A stretch of DNA of 64,000 nt from assembly GCF_002812125.1 (NCBI RefSeq), contig NZ_NPDQ01000001.1:558001-622000 (forward strand), read 5' to 3'. The first letter of the stretch is position 1, and each line of letters opens with the position of its first letter. The translations under genes and the position numbers were made by a program. The DNA comes from Leptospira brenneri. Lineage in GTDB: Bacteria > Spirochaetota > Leptospiria > Leptospirales > Leptospiraceae. This document shows positions 8,353 through 17,648 of this stretch, piece by piece. Below the pieces are notes generated by a model. That model ran no database searches. It had not been told where the DNA came from and was given only the letters and a program-made list of their open reading frames with translations.

Positions 8353-9265
8353 TTCTCTTTTTTTCTTTTTGCCTTTTTTCATCCAAGCAAAGGATGTTCC
8401 TACCTTAAAGGCCAGAGTGATGGATGAAACCTGGACTTTAAGTCCTGGATTTATTGTCGCACTCGAAAACAAACTAAGAGATCATGAAAGTAAAACCAGC
8501 AATCAAGTTGCCGTTTTGGTGGTTTCTTCCTTAGAGGGAGAAGTATTAGAAGAATATTCTCTGAAGGTCGCTGAAACTTGGAGATTGGGACAAAAAAACA
8601 AAGACAACGGTGTTCTGCTCTTCATTGCTTTAAATGACCGTAAATTAAGGATTGAGGTTGGGTATGGGCTAGAGGGAAGTTTAACGGATGTTCTATGCCA
8701 CCATATCATTGAAAAGCAAATCAAACCCTATTTCAAAAAAGGCGATTTTGAATCGGGAATTCAAAATGGAGTGAATGCCATTCTGAATGCAATCGAGGGA
8801 TCTTATACCATTCCTCCCCCCGAAGATTTTTCTCATTTGGGTCCTTTGTCTTTTTTAGGGGAACTCTCTGGTGCTCATTTAGAGATGCCAATCATCATGA
8901 GAATAATACTAACTATCTTTGTTTTATTCGTTTTGAGTATTTTTACATATGTGGCAGCTAACGCACCGTATGTTGGCTGGTTTCTATATTTCTTTTTATT
9001 TCCTTTTTGGAGTTTGTTTCCTACGGCCATTCATGGTGCGAATGTTGGTGCTTCCGTGTTTTTGACCTATGTTGTAGGAGTTGGACTTTATAAATTATAT
9101 CATCTCTTAACCCCGCATGGTCGCAAACGAATGAAAAAGGGAACATTTGGAGGCTCTAGAGGTTCAGGTAGCAGCCGAGGATGGTCTAGCAGTGGGGGAA
9201 GTTCTGGAGGGTTTAGAGGTGGTGGTGGAAGTTTTGGCGGTGGCGGTAGTTCAGGTAGTTGGTAA
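8333..9265 (+). CDS. TPM-domain (YgcG-like) membrane protein with Gly/Ser-rich tail
   Basis: A 310-residue protein. A signal peptide (LVFSLFFFLPFFIQAKD) precedes a TPM domain at about 35-160, recognised by NQVAVLVVSSLEGE, NDRKLRIEVGYGLEGSLTD and YFKKGDFESGIQNGVNAI. Two or three hydrophobic helices (about 185-255) and a tail of Gly, Ser and Arg (about 268-310) follow, as usual for the YgcG family. The TPM fold has acid phosphatase activity or assembly roles in plants; the bacterial function is unclear. The ATG lies in the loop of a terminator hairpin and has no clear ribosome site; the alternative TTG at 8345 would keep the signal peptide. Confidence 0.78.
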   Translation: MQRILVFSLFFFLPFFIQAKDVPTLKARVMDETWTLSPGFIVALENKLRDHESKTSNQVAVLVVSSLEGEVLEEYSLKVAETWRLGQKNKDNGVLLFIALNDRKLRIEVGYGLEGSLTDVLCHHIIEKQIKPYFKKGDFESGIQNGVNAILNAIEGSYTIPPPEDFSHLGPLSFLGELSGAHLEMPIIMRIILTIFVLFVLSIFTYVAANAPYVGWFLYFFLFPFWSLFPTAIHGANVGASVFLTYVVGVGLYKLYHLLTPHGRKRMKKGTFGGSRGSGSSRGWSSSGGSSGGFRGGGGSFGGGGSSGSW

Positions 9266-9325
9266 AATTTTCTAAAAAAATGAAGTTTATGGAACTTTTT
9301 CAACCAAACCTAGGTTTAGTATATA

Positions 9326-10675
9326 GTGAAGTTGATTAGAATTATATTTACCGCTTTCACGATATCTGGATTAGGTTCATCGCTCTTTGCCAAACCAATC
9401 CAAATCAAGGAACTCTGGCAAACTGCATTACAATCCAATCCAGAGTTTTTATCTGCAAAAGCAGACTATGACAAAGCATTTTATGAAAACGAAAAAAGTT
9501 ATGCGGGTTACCTTCCAACGGTTAACGTTTTAGCTTCAGCAAGACAGTCTTCAGCTAATTTTAGTGGCTCAGGGACAGTTAATGATCCTTTGATCAATGG
9601 ATCTACCGCGGGTTCAAATACCAGCCAACAGACAAGTTCAGGTGAGTCTAGGCCAACTGCAATCAATCGTTACTCTGTGGGTCTTAGTACAAATCAAAAC
9701 ATTTTTGCTGGATTTAAAGACAAAAGTGGAATCGAAAAAACAGAAGCCTTACTTCAGGCAGCAAAACAGACATTACATGATTCTCGTTTGAAAATTTGTT
9801 TTGAATTGAAGTCGGGTTATGCTCAAGTGTTGTATGCGAAAGAGCTTCATCAACTTTCTGAGAAAATTAAAGATAGACGAGTCAAAAATCGTGACTTAGT
9901 GAAACTTCGTTATGAAGTAGGCCGGGAACATAAAGGAAGTTTTTTACTGAGTGAATCTTTTGTAAAACAAGCCGAGTTTGAAGTTTCGTCTGCTTTTCGT
10001 CTTTTTGAAAGTAATTTGAACGAAGTTGAAAGAGTCATTGCCAATCGTTTGGATGTAAATATCAATTCAGATTTTTTATATGAACCTACTCTGGAGAAAA
10101 AATTTTCAGAAAAGGAAAAAGAAAATTTATTAGAATCACATCCATCTATTATGGCAGAACAATCAAAGGTGAGAGCAGCCCAGGCAAATATCGGTGTTGC
10201 AGAGGCAGGTTTTTATCCTGAGCTCAATTTAAGTGCAACAGTGACGAGACAAGATGATGTTTGGTTGCCTAAACCTAGAAATTATAGTTTTGGATTGAAT
10301 TTGACCTATCCATTGTTTAATGGCGGGAGAGACTATTATAATGTTAAAATAGCAAAATCAGAGTATGAAAAATCAATTCATACTAGAGACTCAAAAAAAA
10401 ACACTCTCTCGTTTTCACTAGAACAGTCTCATCTCAATTTTAAAAATGCATCAGAACAATTGATTGTTTTAACCGAATTTTATAAAGCATCGGAGATTCG
10501 TGCAATGATTGCGCGGTCACAATATTCGAATGGACTGATTAGTTTTGAAAATTGGGACATCATAGAAAACGATTTAATCAATCGGGAAAAAAATCTATTG
10601 ATTGGTAAGAGGGACTTAGGTTTGGCCGAGGCTACTTACTTAAGAAATTTAGGAAAATGTTTTGATGAAGATTAA
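9326..10675 (+). CDS. TolC-family outer-membrane efflux protein
   Basis: A 449-residue protein starting at GTG 9326 with a signal peptide (KLIRIIFTAFTISGLGSSLFA). Two internally related halves rich in long helices (IKELWQTALQSNPEFLSAKADYDKA cut short; HPSIMAEQSKVRAAQANIGVA) match the outer-membrane efflux protein repeats. Length fits the family. It is the first gene of a tripartite pump operon: its 3' end overlaps macA by 11 bases, and macB and a tetR follow. Confidence 0.85.
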   Translation: MKLIRIIFTAFTISGLGSSLFAKPIQIKELWQTALQSNPEFLSAKADYDKAFYENEKSYAGYLPTVNVLASARQSSANFSGSGTVNDPLINGSTAGSNTSQQTSSGESRPTAINRYSVGLSTNQNIFAGFKDKSGIEKTEALLQAAKQTLHDSRLKICFELKSGYAQVLYAKELHQLSEKIKDRRVKNRDLVKLRYEVGREHKGSFLLSESFVKQAEFEVSSAFRLFESNLNEVERVIANRLDVNINSDFLYEPTLEKKFSEKEKENLLESHPSIMAEQSKVRAAQANIGVAEAGFYPELNLSATVTRQDDVWLPKPRNYSFGLNLTYPLFNGGRDYYNVKIAKSEYEKSIHTRDSKKNTLSFSLEQSHLNFKNASEQLIVLTEFYKASEIRAMIARSQYSNGLISFENWDIIENDLINREKNLLIGKRDLGLAEATYLRNLGKCFDED

Positions 10676-11609
10676 ATATATATCTATTACTATTCTTGTA
10701 GTCGTTGTATCGGTAGCAGTGTATCTCTTTGGTTTTGGAAAATCAAAAACAAATATAAAAATTGAATCTTCTAAAGTTTTTCGTGGTGATTTGGTTGTGA
10801 CCGTTCGTGCGACTGGTACCGCAATCCCAAAGAATCGATTGGAAATCAAACCACCGATTGCTGGAAGAGTAGAATCTATCTTGGTGAACGAAGGCAATCA
10901 AGTGGGTCGTGGTAAAATCATTGCTTGGATGAGTTCGACGGAAAGAGCTGCATTACTAGATGCGGCTAGAGCAAAAGGAGAAGACGAATTAAAAAAATGG
11001 GAAGATTTTTATAAACCAACTCCTGTCATTTCGCCATTACGAGGGTTGGTGATTGCTTCGAATATTAGTCCAGGTCAAACCGTCACTCAACAAGATATAC
11101 TTTATGTACTTTCTGATAATTTAATGATACAAGCTAAGGTTGATGAAACCGATTTATCGAAGATAAAGATTGGTCAGATCGCCAACGTAACTGTTGATTC
11201 CTATTCCGATTCTCCGATCAGAGCTAAGGTATTCCATATTGGTTATGAAGCTGTGACTGAAAATAATGTGACTATGTATAATGTGGATCTAACATTAAAT
11301 TCTATTCCTGATTATTTAAGAAGTGGGATGTCGATCACAATTGATTTTATTCTTTCTGAAGAAAGAGAGGTATTACTTCTTCCTAACGAATTTGTAAAAG
11401 GAAGTGGTGGCAAGGGAAAGGTTATCAAAAAAATTGAAGGTGAACTTGTCGAAACTACAGTGACCATAGGAAGATCCGATGAACAAAATACGGCGATACT
11501 TTCTGGTGTAGAGGAAAACGAAATAGTTTATCGTAAGAAAAAAATTCAAGAAGAAAAGAAAACTAGTTCGGGTGGACCTTTTTCATCGCCGAAAATGCCA
11601 AAGAGATAA
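10665..11609 (+). CDS. macA: Periplasmic adaptor (membrane-fusion) protein of a MacAB-type pump
   Basis: A 314-residue protein. ATG 10665 is preferred to the TTG one codon upstream. An N-terminal membrane helix (about 5-22) is followed by a biotinyl-lipoyl-like half (GRVESILVNEGNQVGRGKII), a very short hairpin (only about 30 residues, AALLDAARAKGEDELKKWED), the second lipoyl half (SPLRGLVIASNISPGQTVTQ) and a beta-barrel domain. This order matches HlyD/MacA adaptors linking the inner-membrane ABC protein to TolC. The short hairpin suggests a compact adaptor. It overlaps the tolC 3' end, and macB follows after 3 bp. Confidence 0.85.
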   Translation: MKIKYISITILVVVVSVAVYLFGFGKSKTNIKIESSKVFRGDLVVTVRATGTAIPKNRLEIKPPIAGRVESILVNEGNQVGRGKIIAWMSSTERAALLDAARAKGEDELKKWEDFYKPTPVISPLRGLVIASNISPGQTVTQQDILYVLSDNLMIQAKVDETDLSKIKIGQIANVTVDSYSDSPIRAKVFHIGYEAVTENNVTMYNVDLTLNSIPDYLRSGMSITIDFILSEEREVLLLPNEFVKGSGGKGKVIKKIEGELVETTVTIGRSDEQNTAILSGVEENEIVYRKKKIQEEKKTSSGGPFSSPKMPKR

Positions 11610-11612
11610 CTA

Positions 11613-13559
11613 TTGTTAGCAATTGAGATTCATAATTTAAATAAATCCTATAAAATTGGAAATTCAAAATTTCCTGTTTTAGCAGGTATAAATTTAGAAA
11701 TTTCACAAGGTGAATTTGTTGCGATTATGGGTCCTTCTGGGTCTGGTAAATCTACATTATTACAAGTAATGGGTTTGCTTGATCATGTTGATTCAGGGAC
11801 ATACAAACTCTTTGGACGTAAAGTGGATGGGGAGTCTTCGGATGTTTTGTCTGATGTGCGTGGCAGTATGATTGGATTTGTTTTCCAACAATTTCATTTG
11901 TTGGCTAAATCCAATGCTACTCAAAATGTAAGTTTGCCATCCTTATATACGAATGTTGATCAAAATGAAAAAAGAGCATTAGAACAACTAGAAAAAGTTG
12001 GGTTAACAAATCGAGCCCTTCACACACCGAACGAATTATCTGGAGGGCAACAACAAAGGGTTGCCATCGCACGTGCTTTGTTAGTTGATCCACCAATTAT
12101 TTTTGCAGACGAACCAACCGGAAACTTGGATTCAAAAAGTAAAATTGAAATCATGTTAGAGTTACAACGTCTGCACAAAGAAGGGAAAACGATTGTGATG
12201 GTCACTCATGAACCAGAAATGGCTGAATATTGTGATCGTGTCATTCATGTTAGTGATGGTAAAATTATATCGGATGAAGGGAAAAAGAAAAAAAAAGATC
12301 AGGTTGCACTACCTAAAGTTGATTTAAAAAGAAAACGGGGATGGTCTCTTTTCGAAGGGATATTTTTACAGTCGTTATTTTCTCTGTCATCTAACCGTTT
12401 GCGTACATTTTTATCTGCCCTCGGAATCCTTTTTGGAGTTGTTTGTGTTATTTCTGTTATGGCATTGGGAGAAGGTGCTAAAAAATCTGTGGAGGAACAG
12501 TTTTCTTCGTTAGGTGCCAATTTGGTGATTGTTCGTACTGGTGGGATGCGTAGTGGGGGAGTTTCTATGGAAGCCGGAACTGTAAATCGATTGGATGTTT
12601 TTGATGCCGGAGCCGTTGCTAAAAAATTTCCCGAGGTAAAACAGGTCTCTGCTGTTGTGAATGGAAGAGGCCAACTTGTATTTGGGAATCGAAATTGGAA
12701 TAGTTATGTGACTGGCGCAAGTCCTAATTATGAAACACTTCGTAATTTAGAACCTGTAGAAGGTAGGTTTTTTACAGAAGAGGAAAACGGAAAACGAGCC
12801 CTCGTCTGTCTTGTCGGAAATACTGTTGTCAAAGAACTGTATGAAGGCAAAAATCCTGTTGGTACTTATTTAAAAGTGAATCGAATTTTGTTTCGAGTGA
12901 TAGGATTACTTCCTGAAAAAGGAAGTGCTGGATTTCGTGATCAAGATGATATCATTCTTGTTCCATTAAATACTGCTATGCGAAGGTTATTGAATAAAGA
13001 TGCTGTGGATAGTTTGGAAATGGAATTGGAAAAGTCAGAATCATCTGATGAATTTACAACTTCTCTAAAAAGATTTTTGCATGAACGACATGGAACGAAT
13101 GAATCCATGGGTAATATTTATCAAGTGATGAACATGGCTGACATTCAATCTGCTGTTTCCGAAACAAACCAAACCATGACAACACTTCTCGTAGCACTCG
13201 CTACCGTATCTCTTATGGTCGGTGGGATTGGAATTATGAACATTATGCTTGTATCAGTAAAAGAACGAACCAAAGAGATTGGTCTAAGAAAGGCTCTTGG
13301 TGCTCGCGAGTCTGACATTCGAATGCAATTTTTAATTGAATCCACTTTGACAAGTTTGACAGGCGGGATTGTTGGGCTTGTATTTGGAATCCTTGCGGTC
13401 ATTTTTTTGCAAGAATACTTTGGTTGGACTATTGTTTTATCCTTTCCATCGATAGGATTTGCCTTTCTATTTTCCATATCGATTGGAATTCTTTTTGGTT
13501 GGTGGCCTTCTGAGTATGCCGCAAAACTAAGTCCGATTGTGGCATTAAGGTCTGAATGA
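11613..13559 (+). CDS. macB: MacB-like ABC transporter, fused ATPase and permease
   Basis: A 648-residue protein starting at TTG 11613. The ATPase domain (1 to about 230) has Walker [10 protein letters not shown] at 40-48, signature LSGGQQQR, Walker B IIFADEPT and the switch His in VMVTHEP. A linker leads to a transmembrane helix (about 265-290), a MacB periplasmic domain (about 295-500) and three FtsX-type helices to the C-terminus, with GLRKALGAR in the coupling region. It would export a macrolide, peptide, lipoprotein or other amphiphile with the TolC and adaptor encoded just upstream. Its last codons overlap the following tetR (ATGA). Confidence 0.9.
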   Translation: MLAIEIHNLNKSYKIGNSKFPVLAGINLEISQGEFVAIMGPSGSGKSTLLQVMGLLDHVDSGTYKLFGRKVDGESSDVLSDVRGSMIGFVFQQFHLLAKSNATQNVSLPSLYTNVDQNEKRALEQLEKVGLTNRALHTPNELSGGQQQRVAIARALLVDPPIIFADEPTGNLDSKSKIEIMLELQRLHKEGKTIVMVTHEPEMAEYCDRVIHVSDGKIISDEGKKKKKDQVALPKVDLKRKRGWSLFEGIFLQSLFSLSSNRLRTFLSALGILFGVVCVISVMALGEGAKKSVEEQFSSLGANLVIVRTGGMRSGGVSMEAGTVNRLDVFDAGAVAKKFPEVKQVSAVVNGRGQLVFGNRNWNSYVTGASPNYETLRNLEPVEGRFFTEEENGKRALVCLVGNTVVKELYEGKNPVGTYLKVNRILFRVIGLLPEKGSAGFRDQDDIILVPLNTAMRRLLNKDAVDSLEMELEKSESSDEFTTSLKRFLHERHGTNESMGNIYQVMNMADIQSAVSETNQTMTTLLVALATVSLMVGGIGIMNIMLVSVKERTKEIGLRKALGARESDIRMQFLIESTLTSLTGGIVGLVFGILAVIFLQEYFGWTIVLSFPSIGFAFLFSISIGILFGWWPSEYAAKLSPIVALRSE

Positions 13560-14182
13560 ATATCAAACTCAATCCAAGAAAAATTCCCCAACAAAAACGT
13601 TCAAAGGAAAGGTATCAAATTATTATTAATACCACCATTGAATTGTTAGGTGAAGTTGGGTATGATGATTTAACAACTGACTTAATTGCAGAAAGAAGTG
13701 GAATTTCTGTTGGATCGATCTATCAATTTTTTCCTAACAAGGATTCTATCATTTATTCTCATGCTGAGGCTTGTTATTTTATTCTACATGATTCTTTTTT
13801 TAAACTTTTAGATGAAGAGCTAAAAAAGAAAAAAAAATTCTCCGCTGAATTCATTGCGTTTACGTTATCTGCCTTTGAAAGAGCATTTAATGAAGTGAAA
13901 GGATATCGTTTGATTAACTCGATCCTATATACAAACCAAGCTTTGTTACAAATGGATATTGAAAGCAACGAACGGTTCGCCAAATCCCTCGCTGAAAAAG
14001 TCATTCTCCAACTCTTTCCGAAAGTTGAGAAAAAATACGCCTACTATAAAGCTCTTATGATTGTAGAAACTGTGGATTCAGTCTTTAAAATTGCGCAAAG
14101 AAAGGAAAAACCGTCCGAAAAAAAGGCAGTCCTGGCGGAACTGAACAATCTCTTATATGTATATTTTTCATCCTTCCTTTGA
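13556..14182 (+). CDS. TetR-family regulator of the efflux operon
   Basis: A 208-residue protein. The N-terminal helix-turn-helix (about 20-66) includes DLTTDLIAERSGISVGSIYQ and FFPNKDSIIYSHAEA, typical of TetR. The C-terminal domain is helical and lysine-rich. It shares an ATGA overlap with macB, so it is translationally coupled to the pump it probably controls. It ends 7 bp before the promoter of the copper operon. Confidence 0.85.
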   Translation: MNIKLNPRKIPQQKRSKERYQIIINTTIELLGEVGYDDLTTDLIAERSGISVGSIYQFFPNKDSIIYSHAEACYFILHDSFFKLLDEELKKKKKFSAEFIAFTLSAFERAFNEVKGYRLINSILYTNQALLQMDIESNERFAKSLAEKVILQLFPKVEKKYAYYKALMIVETVDSVFKIAQRKEKPSEKKAVLAELNNLLYVYFSSFL

Positions 14183-14189
14183 TTTACCA

Positions 14190-14242
14190 TTGACAAAGTT
14201 TTAACACAGTTGTAAAATTCTCAAAATGTGAGGAAGTCCTCA
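14190..14242 (+). promoter_or_regulatory. Sigma-70 promoter and palindrome upstream of the copper operon
   Basis: TTGACA (14190-14195), a 17-bp spacer and TAAAAT (14213-14218) form a near-consensus promoter. Eleven bases after the -10 lies TGAGGA-AG-TCCTCA (14229-14242), a palindrome placed where a bound repressor would block initiation. The start codon is at 14259. Confidence 0.65.
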
Positions 14243-14258
14243 TATTCTGGGAAAAAGA

Positions 14259-16232
14259 ATGAAAAAGATCAAAAAGATTTTATTAGGAATCTTCATTACG
14301 GTTTTCATAACACTTGGTATGAATCACTGTAATTCGGAAGATCCGGCCAATTCCGCATTTGTCCATGTTACGATGATGGACAACGCATTCCACCCACCCG
14401 TCATTCGAACATTCAAAGGCGGTAAAATTCGATTTGTGAACGAAGGAAACAATCCTCACAATGCCATTTCTATCACCAAAGATTGGTCGACAGAAACAAC
14501 ATTTGGCAACTTGGCGATGTTCCGTGGTGCACACACAGATGTATTTTTCCCAGAAGAAGGTGCGTTCCCTTACTTCTGTTCCTTCCATGCTTCTCCTGAT
14601 GGTAAGATTGGGATGACTGGTGTTGCTGTGATTGGAGATGCAGCTTACAATCCACAAACAAACATTGCTAAGTCGAAAATTTCGAAAAAATGGACAGGGG
14701 TTACTCGTAAGGTTCCATCTCAATACAAAACCATCCAGAATGCGGTTGATGCTGCTTCTCCTGGTGACTTAGTTCTCATAGCGAAAGGTATCTATAAAGA
14801 AGAAGTGACTGTAACTACGCCGTCCATTGTAATTCGCGGAGAAGATAGAAACGAAACCATCATTGACGGTGAATTTTTACGTGGTAATGGAATTATGGTT
14901 GTGGGTGCCGATGGTGTAGCTGTCGAAAACCTTACCACTAGAAATGCAACACTGAATGGTGTATATTGGACAGGCGTAAAAGGATATCGTGGATCTTACT
15001 TAACAGCATATAATAATGGTGACTATGGAATTTATGCTTTTGATTCCGTTGATGGTCTCATGGAACATTCTTATGCTTCTGGATCTCCCGATTCTGGTTT
15101 TTATGTCGGTCAGTGTAATCCATGTAATGCGATTATCAATGATGTAATTTCTGAAAATAACGCGTTGGGTTATTCAGGAACAAATTCCAGTGGAAATTTG
15201 TATCTTTTGTCTTCCATTTGGAGAAAAAACCAATTAGGAATTGGTCCAAATACATTGGATCGTGAATTACTTCCTCCGCAAAAACAAATTGTGGTGAAGA
15301 AAAATATTGTTTATGATAATAACAATACCAATGCACCTTCCAAAAAATTAGAATACCCTTCGATAGGGAATGGAATCGCACTACTTGGTGCATTAGAAAA
15401 TTTGGTTGAAGGCAATTTAGTTTTTAATCACAACAACTATGGAATCCTAGTAACGATGAATATTGACGAGAATATCTGGATCTCCAATAACAACGTTGTA
15501 CGAAACAATAAAGTTTTTCATTCTGGACGAGGAGATATTGCTCTTAGTGGTCCTGTGAATGTGGGAAACTGTTTTGAAGGCAATTCTTATGGAGTTTCAA
15601 GTCCACCTTTATTAGAGTCACTTCAGTCTTGTTCGGGAATTCGTTATCCTCATACAGGAGATATGTCTTCAAGCATTGGATTACTTGCATTGTTCGTTCA
15701 AGCAAACCTTCGAGAATTTGTATTAGGTTCTTATAAAAACCAACCAATTCCACCTGAACAAATGAATATGCCGAAAGAAAGTTTGGCTAGTATCATTCCT
15801 GCTCATGATGTTTTTGAAGCAAATAAGGGTTTGATTGATAAAGCAGAGTTACCTAAACTCAGCCAAGCAGAATTCGATGCAGCAACTAACAAAGTATATA
15901 CTTCTGGATGGAAAGTTCATTTTCCGGGAACACTAAAAACTTGGTATTTCCATATCATGGGTTATTTGTTGCCATTTGCAATCTTTGCCGCTTGGACAGG
16001 ACTTGCCGTTTTGGATAGGTTTTCAGCAAAAGGTGCTAAATTAGATTATTACTTTTGGTTGATTTTACTTGTTCCATTCATTGGTTCTTTGGTGTATTTA
16101 TATTCTAAGGAATCAAAGATTTCACGAGTAGTCAGAAATACCGTTGTGTTTGGTGGTATTCTGCTTTTCTTAACAATTCTAGCTTATGCTGGTTATGCGA
16201 TGACGGCGGTCACGGAACCGTCTTTAACTTAA
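14259..16232 (+). CDS. Cupredoxin / NosD-like beta-helix / membrane fusion protein
   Basis: A 657-residue three-part protein. An export signal with Cys24 (possible relaxed lipobox GMNHC) leads to a cupredoxin domain (about 30-130) with candidate type-1 copper ligands His67, Cys107, His110 and Met119 (YFCSFHASPDGKIGM). Residues about 150-470 are a right-handed beta-helix of the NosD/CASH type, starting YKTIQNAVDAASPGDLVLIA. Three hydrophobic helices occupy about 565-655. NosD proteins help load copper into N2O reductase, but no nosZ is visible here. It is first in an operon with a multicopper oxidase and an SCO protein, so electron transfer or copper delivery in the periplasm is likely. The fusion order is uncommon in my knowledge. 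Confidence 0.82.
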   Translation: MKKIKKILLGIFITVFITLGMNHCNSEDPANSAFVHVTMMDNAFHPPVIRTFKGGKIRFVNEGNNPHNAISITKDWSTETTFGNLAMFRGAHTDVFFPEEGAFPYFCSFHASPDGKIGMTGVAVIGDAAYNPQTNIAKSKISKKWTGVTRKVPSQYKTIQNAVDAASPGDLVLIAKGIYKEEVTVTTPSIVIRGEDRNETIIDGEFLRGNGIMVVGADGVAVENLTTRNATLNGVYWTGVKGYRGSYLTAYNNGDYGIYAFDSVDGLMEHSYASGSPDSGFYVGQCNPCNAIINDVISENNALGYSGTNSSGNLYLLSSIWRKNQLGIGPNTLDRELLPPQKQIVVKKNIVYDNNNTNAPSKKLEYPSIGNGIALLGALENLVEGNLVFNHNNYGILVTMNIDENIWISNNNVVRNNKVFHSGRGDIALSGPVNVGNCFEGNSYGVSSPPLLESLQSCSGIRYPHTGDMSSSIGLLALFVQANLREFVLGSYKNQPIPPEQMNMPKESLASIIPAHDVFEANKGLIDKAELPKLSQAEFDAATNKVYTSGWKVHFPGTLKTWYFHIMGYLLPFAIFAAWTGLAVLDRFSAKGAKLDYYFWLILLVPFIGSLVYLYSKESKISRVVRNTVVFGGILLFLTILAYAGYAMTAVTEPSLT

Positions 16233-16247
16233 TATAGGAGTTTATTT

Positions 16248-16559
16248 ATGGAAACAACATTTGCAAATCCAAGTTTTTGGACATATTTTATCGGATCTTA
16301 TGCGTATTACCTTCCCTTTGTATTAACTATGGTTTGGGCACCCCTTGCTTTGTTTGGGCTTTCTAAACAAAAAGAAACAAATACTATAAAACAGATTATC
16401 TGGTCACTTGTGATTCTGGTAGTTCCTGTGATTGGACCTGCTGTTTATCTTTTAGTAGCAGACACTGAATATGAGAAAAAATTCAAACAAATTGCAGTTG
16501 GTGGTGGCCTCGGAGTTTTGCTACTTGTTTGGGTGCTTAGTTTGATATCTCACATTTAG
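16248..16559 (+). CDS. Small membrane protein, PLDc_N-like
   Basis: A 103-residue protein with three hydrophobic helices (about 12-35, 48-68, 80-100). The central stretch IIWSLVILVVPVIGPAVYLL resembles the short two-helix domain found at the N-terminus of cardiolipin synthases, here standing alone. It lies 15 bp after the cupredoxin fusion, whose own C-terminal helices have similar character (LVPFIGSLVYLYS), and 18 bp before the multicopper oxidase. It is probably a membrane partner in the same pathway; no enzymatic motif is present. Confidence 0.7.
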   Translation: METTFANPSFWTYFIGSYAYYLPFVLTMVWAPLALFGLSKQKETNTIKQIIWSLVILVVPVIGPAVYLLVADTEYEKKFKQIAVGGGLGVLLLVWVLSLISHI

Positions 16560-16577
16560 TAATAGAGAAATATATTT

Positions 16578-17648
16578 ATGGATCGGAAGAGTTTTTTAAC
16601 AACACTAGGTTTTGGAATTACGGGACTTGTTGGGTCTCTTTTTGGATCCATAAAATTCAATTCTCGCAATTCTGATGAAATTTGTGGACCTTCTGATTCT
16701 ACAGTTTCATCGACAGCAACTAACTTTGGAATTGTGACTACTCCCACTGTAAGTGATAACTATCAAAACTCGATTGGTGCTGGCGGGAGTCTGCGCGGCA
16801 CCAATACTTATGGGAGTATGGCTCATCCTCCTTTTTTTATCAAAGAAGAATATACTGAGCGGTTTTATTACCCACCTAACTACTCTAATTCTTCCAAGAA
16901 GGTGAAAGATTTTAGTTTAAATCTTTTTCCTTTAAGTATGAACATTGCGCATAATGTAAATTATCCTGCTTGGACATTTGATGGTCTGGTTCCTGGACCA
17001 GTTCTACGTGCCAATTTAGGAGATACACTCCGAATCCATGTTAAAAATTCAAGTCCAGATCCACATTCCTTACATTTTCATGGAACTCATGATCCAATGG
17101 AAGATGGTTGGGAACCCATTCCGGCTTTTGGAGAAAGAACTTATCAAATTGAAGCCGGCCCGGTCGGACTTCATCCTTACCATTGTCACGTGCCACCACT
17201 CATGTTACATACCGCCAAAGGTTTGTATGGTGCTCTACTGGTAGATCCACCTGTCAAACGAAAACCTGCTCATGAATTTGTTCTGACTTTTTCCGGTTGG
17301 GATACTAAAGGAAAAGGTAGGAATGACTATTATACTTGGAATGGGATTGCAGGAATTTATGATCGTTACCCTATGAAGGTTCCTGTGGGAGAGCGGGTTC
17401 GTTTTTATATTCAGAATATGATGGAAAGAGAACCAATCATTACTTTCCATTTACATGCACAAACTTTTGATATCATTCGCAGTTTGGGTAGTACTGTTCC
17501 TGATGGTCATTCTGATGTTGTCAGTCTTGGTCAAACAGAGCGAGTGGTCATTGAATTTGTTTTAAAGAAAAAAGGTCGTTATATGTTCCACCCACACCAA
17601 ACACATATGGCCGAAAATGGGGGTATGGGTTGGATCGTCGCCGTATAA
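16578..17648 (+). CDS. Two-domain multicopper oxidase
   Basis: A 356-residue secreted oxidase. The N-terminus MDRKSFLTTLGFGITGLVGS looks like a Tat signal with RK in place of RR. Domain 1 carries His163, His166 and His168 (HSLHFHG) and HYHCH-type residues His202-Cys203-His204 with His211; domain 2 carries His291/His293 (HLHAQ) and His338/His340/His343 (HPHQTH). The type-1 Cys is in domain 1, as in nitrite reductase, but the position of NirK's catalytic Asp is His166, giving laccase-like trinuclear ligands. The usual axial Met appears to be Leu216, which would raise the redox potential. It likely oxidises Cu(I) or a phenolic or metal substrate in the periplasm. Confidence 0.88.
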   Translation: MDRKSFLTTLGFGITGLVGSLFGSIKFNSRNSDEICGPSDSTVSSTATNFGIVTTPTVSDNYQNSIGAGGSLRGTNTYGSMAHPPFFIKEEYTERFYYPPNYSNSSKKVKDFSLNLFPLSMNIAHNVNYPAWTFDGLVPGPVLRANLGDTLRIHVKNSSPDPHSLHFHGTHDPMEDGWEPIPAFGERTYQIEAGPVGLHPYHCHVPPLMLHTAKGLYGALLVDPPVKRKPAHEFVLTFSGWDTKGKGRNDYYTWNGIAGIYDRYPMKVPVGERVRFYIQNMMEREPIITFHLHAQTFDIIRSLGSTVPDGHSDVVSLGQTERVVIEFVLKKKGRYMFHPHQTHMAENGGMGWIVAV

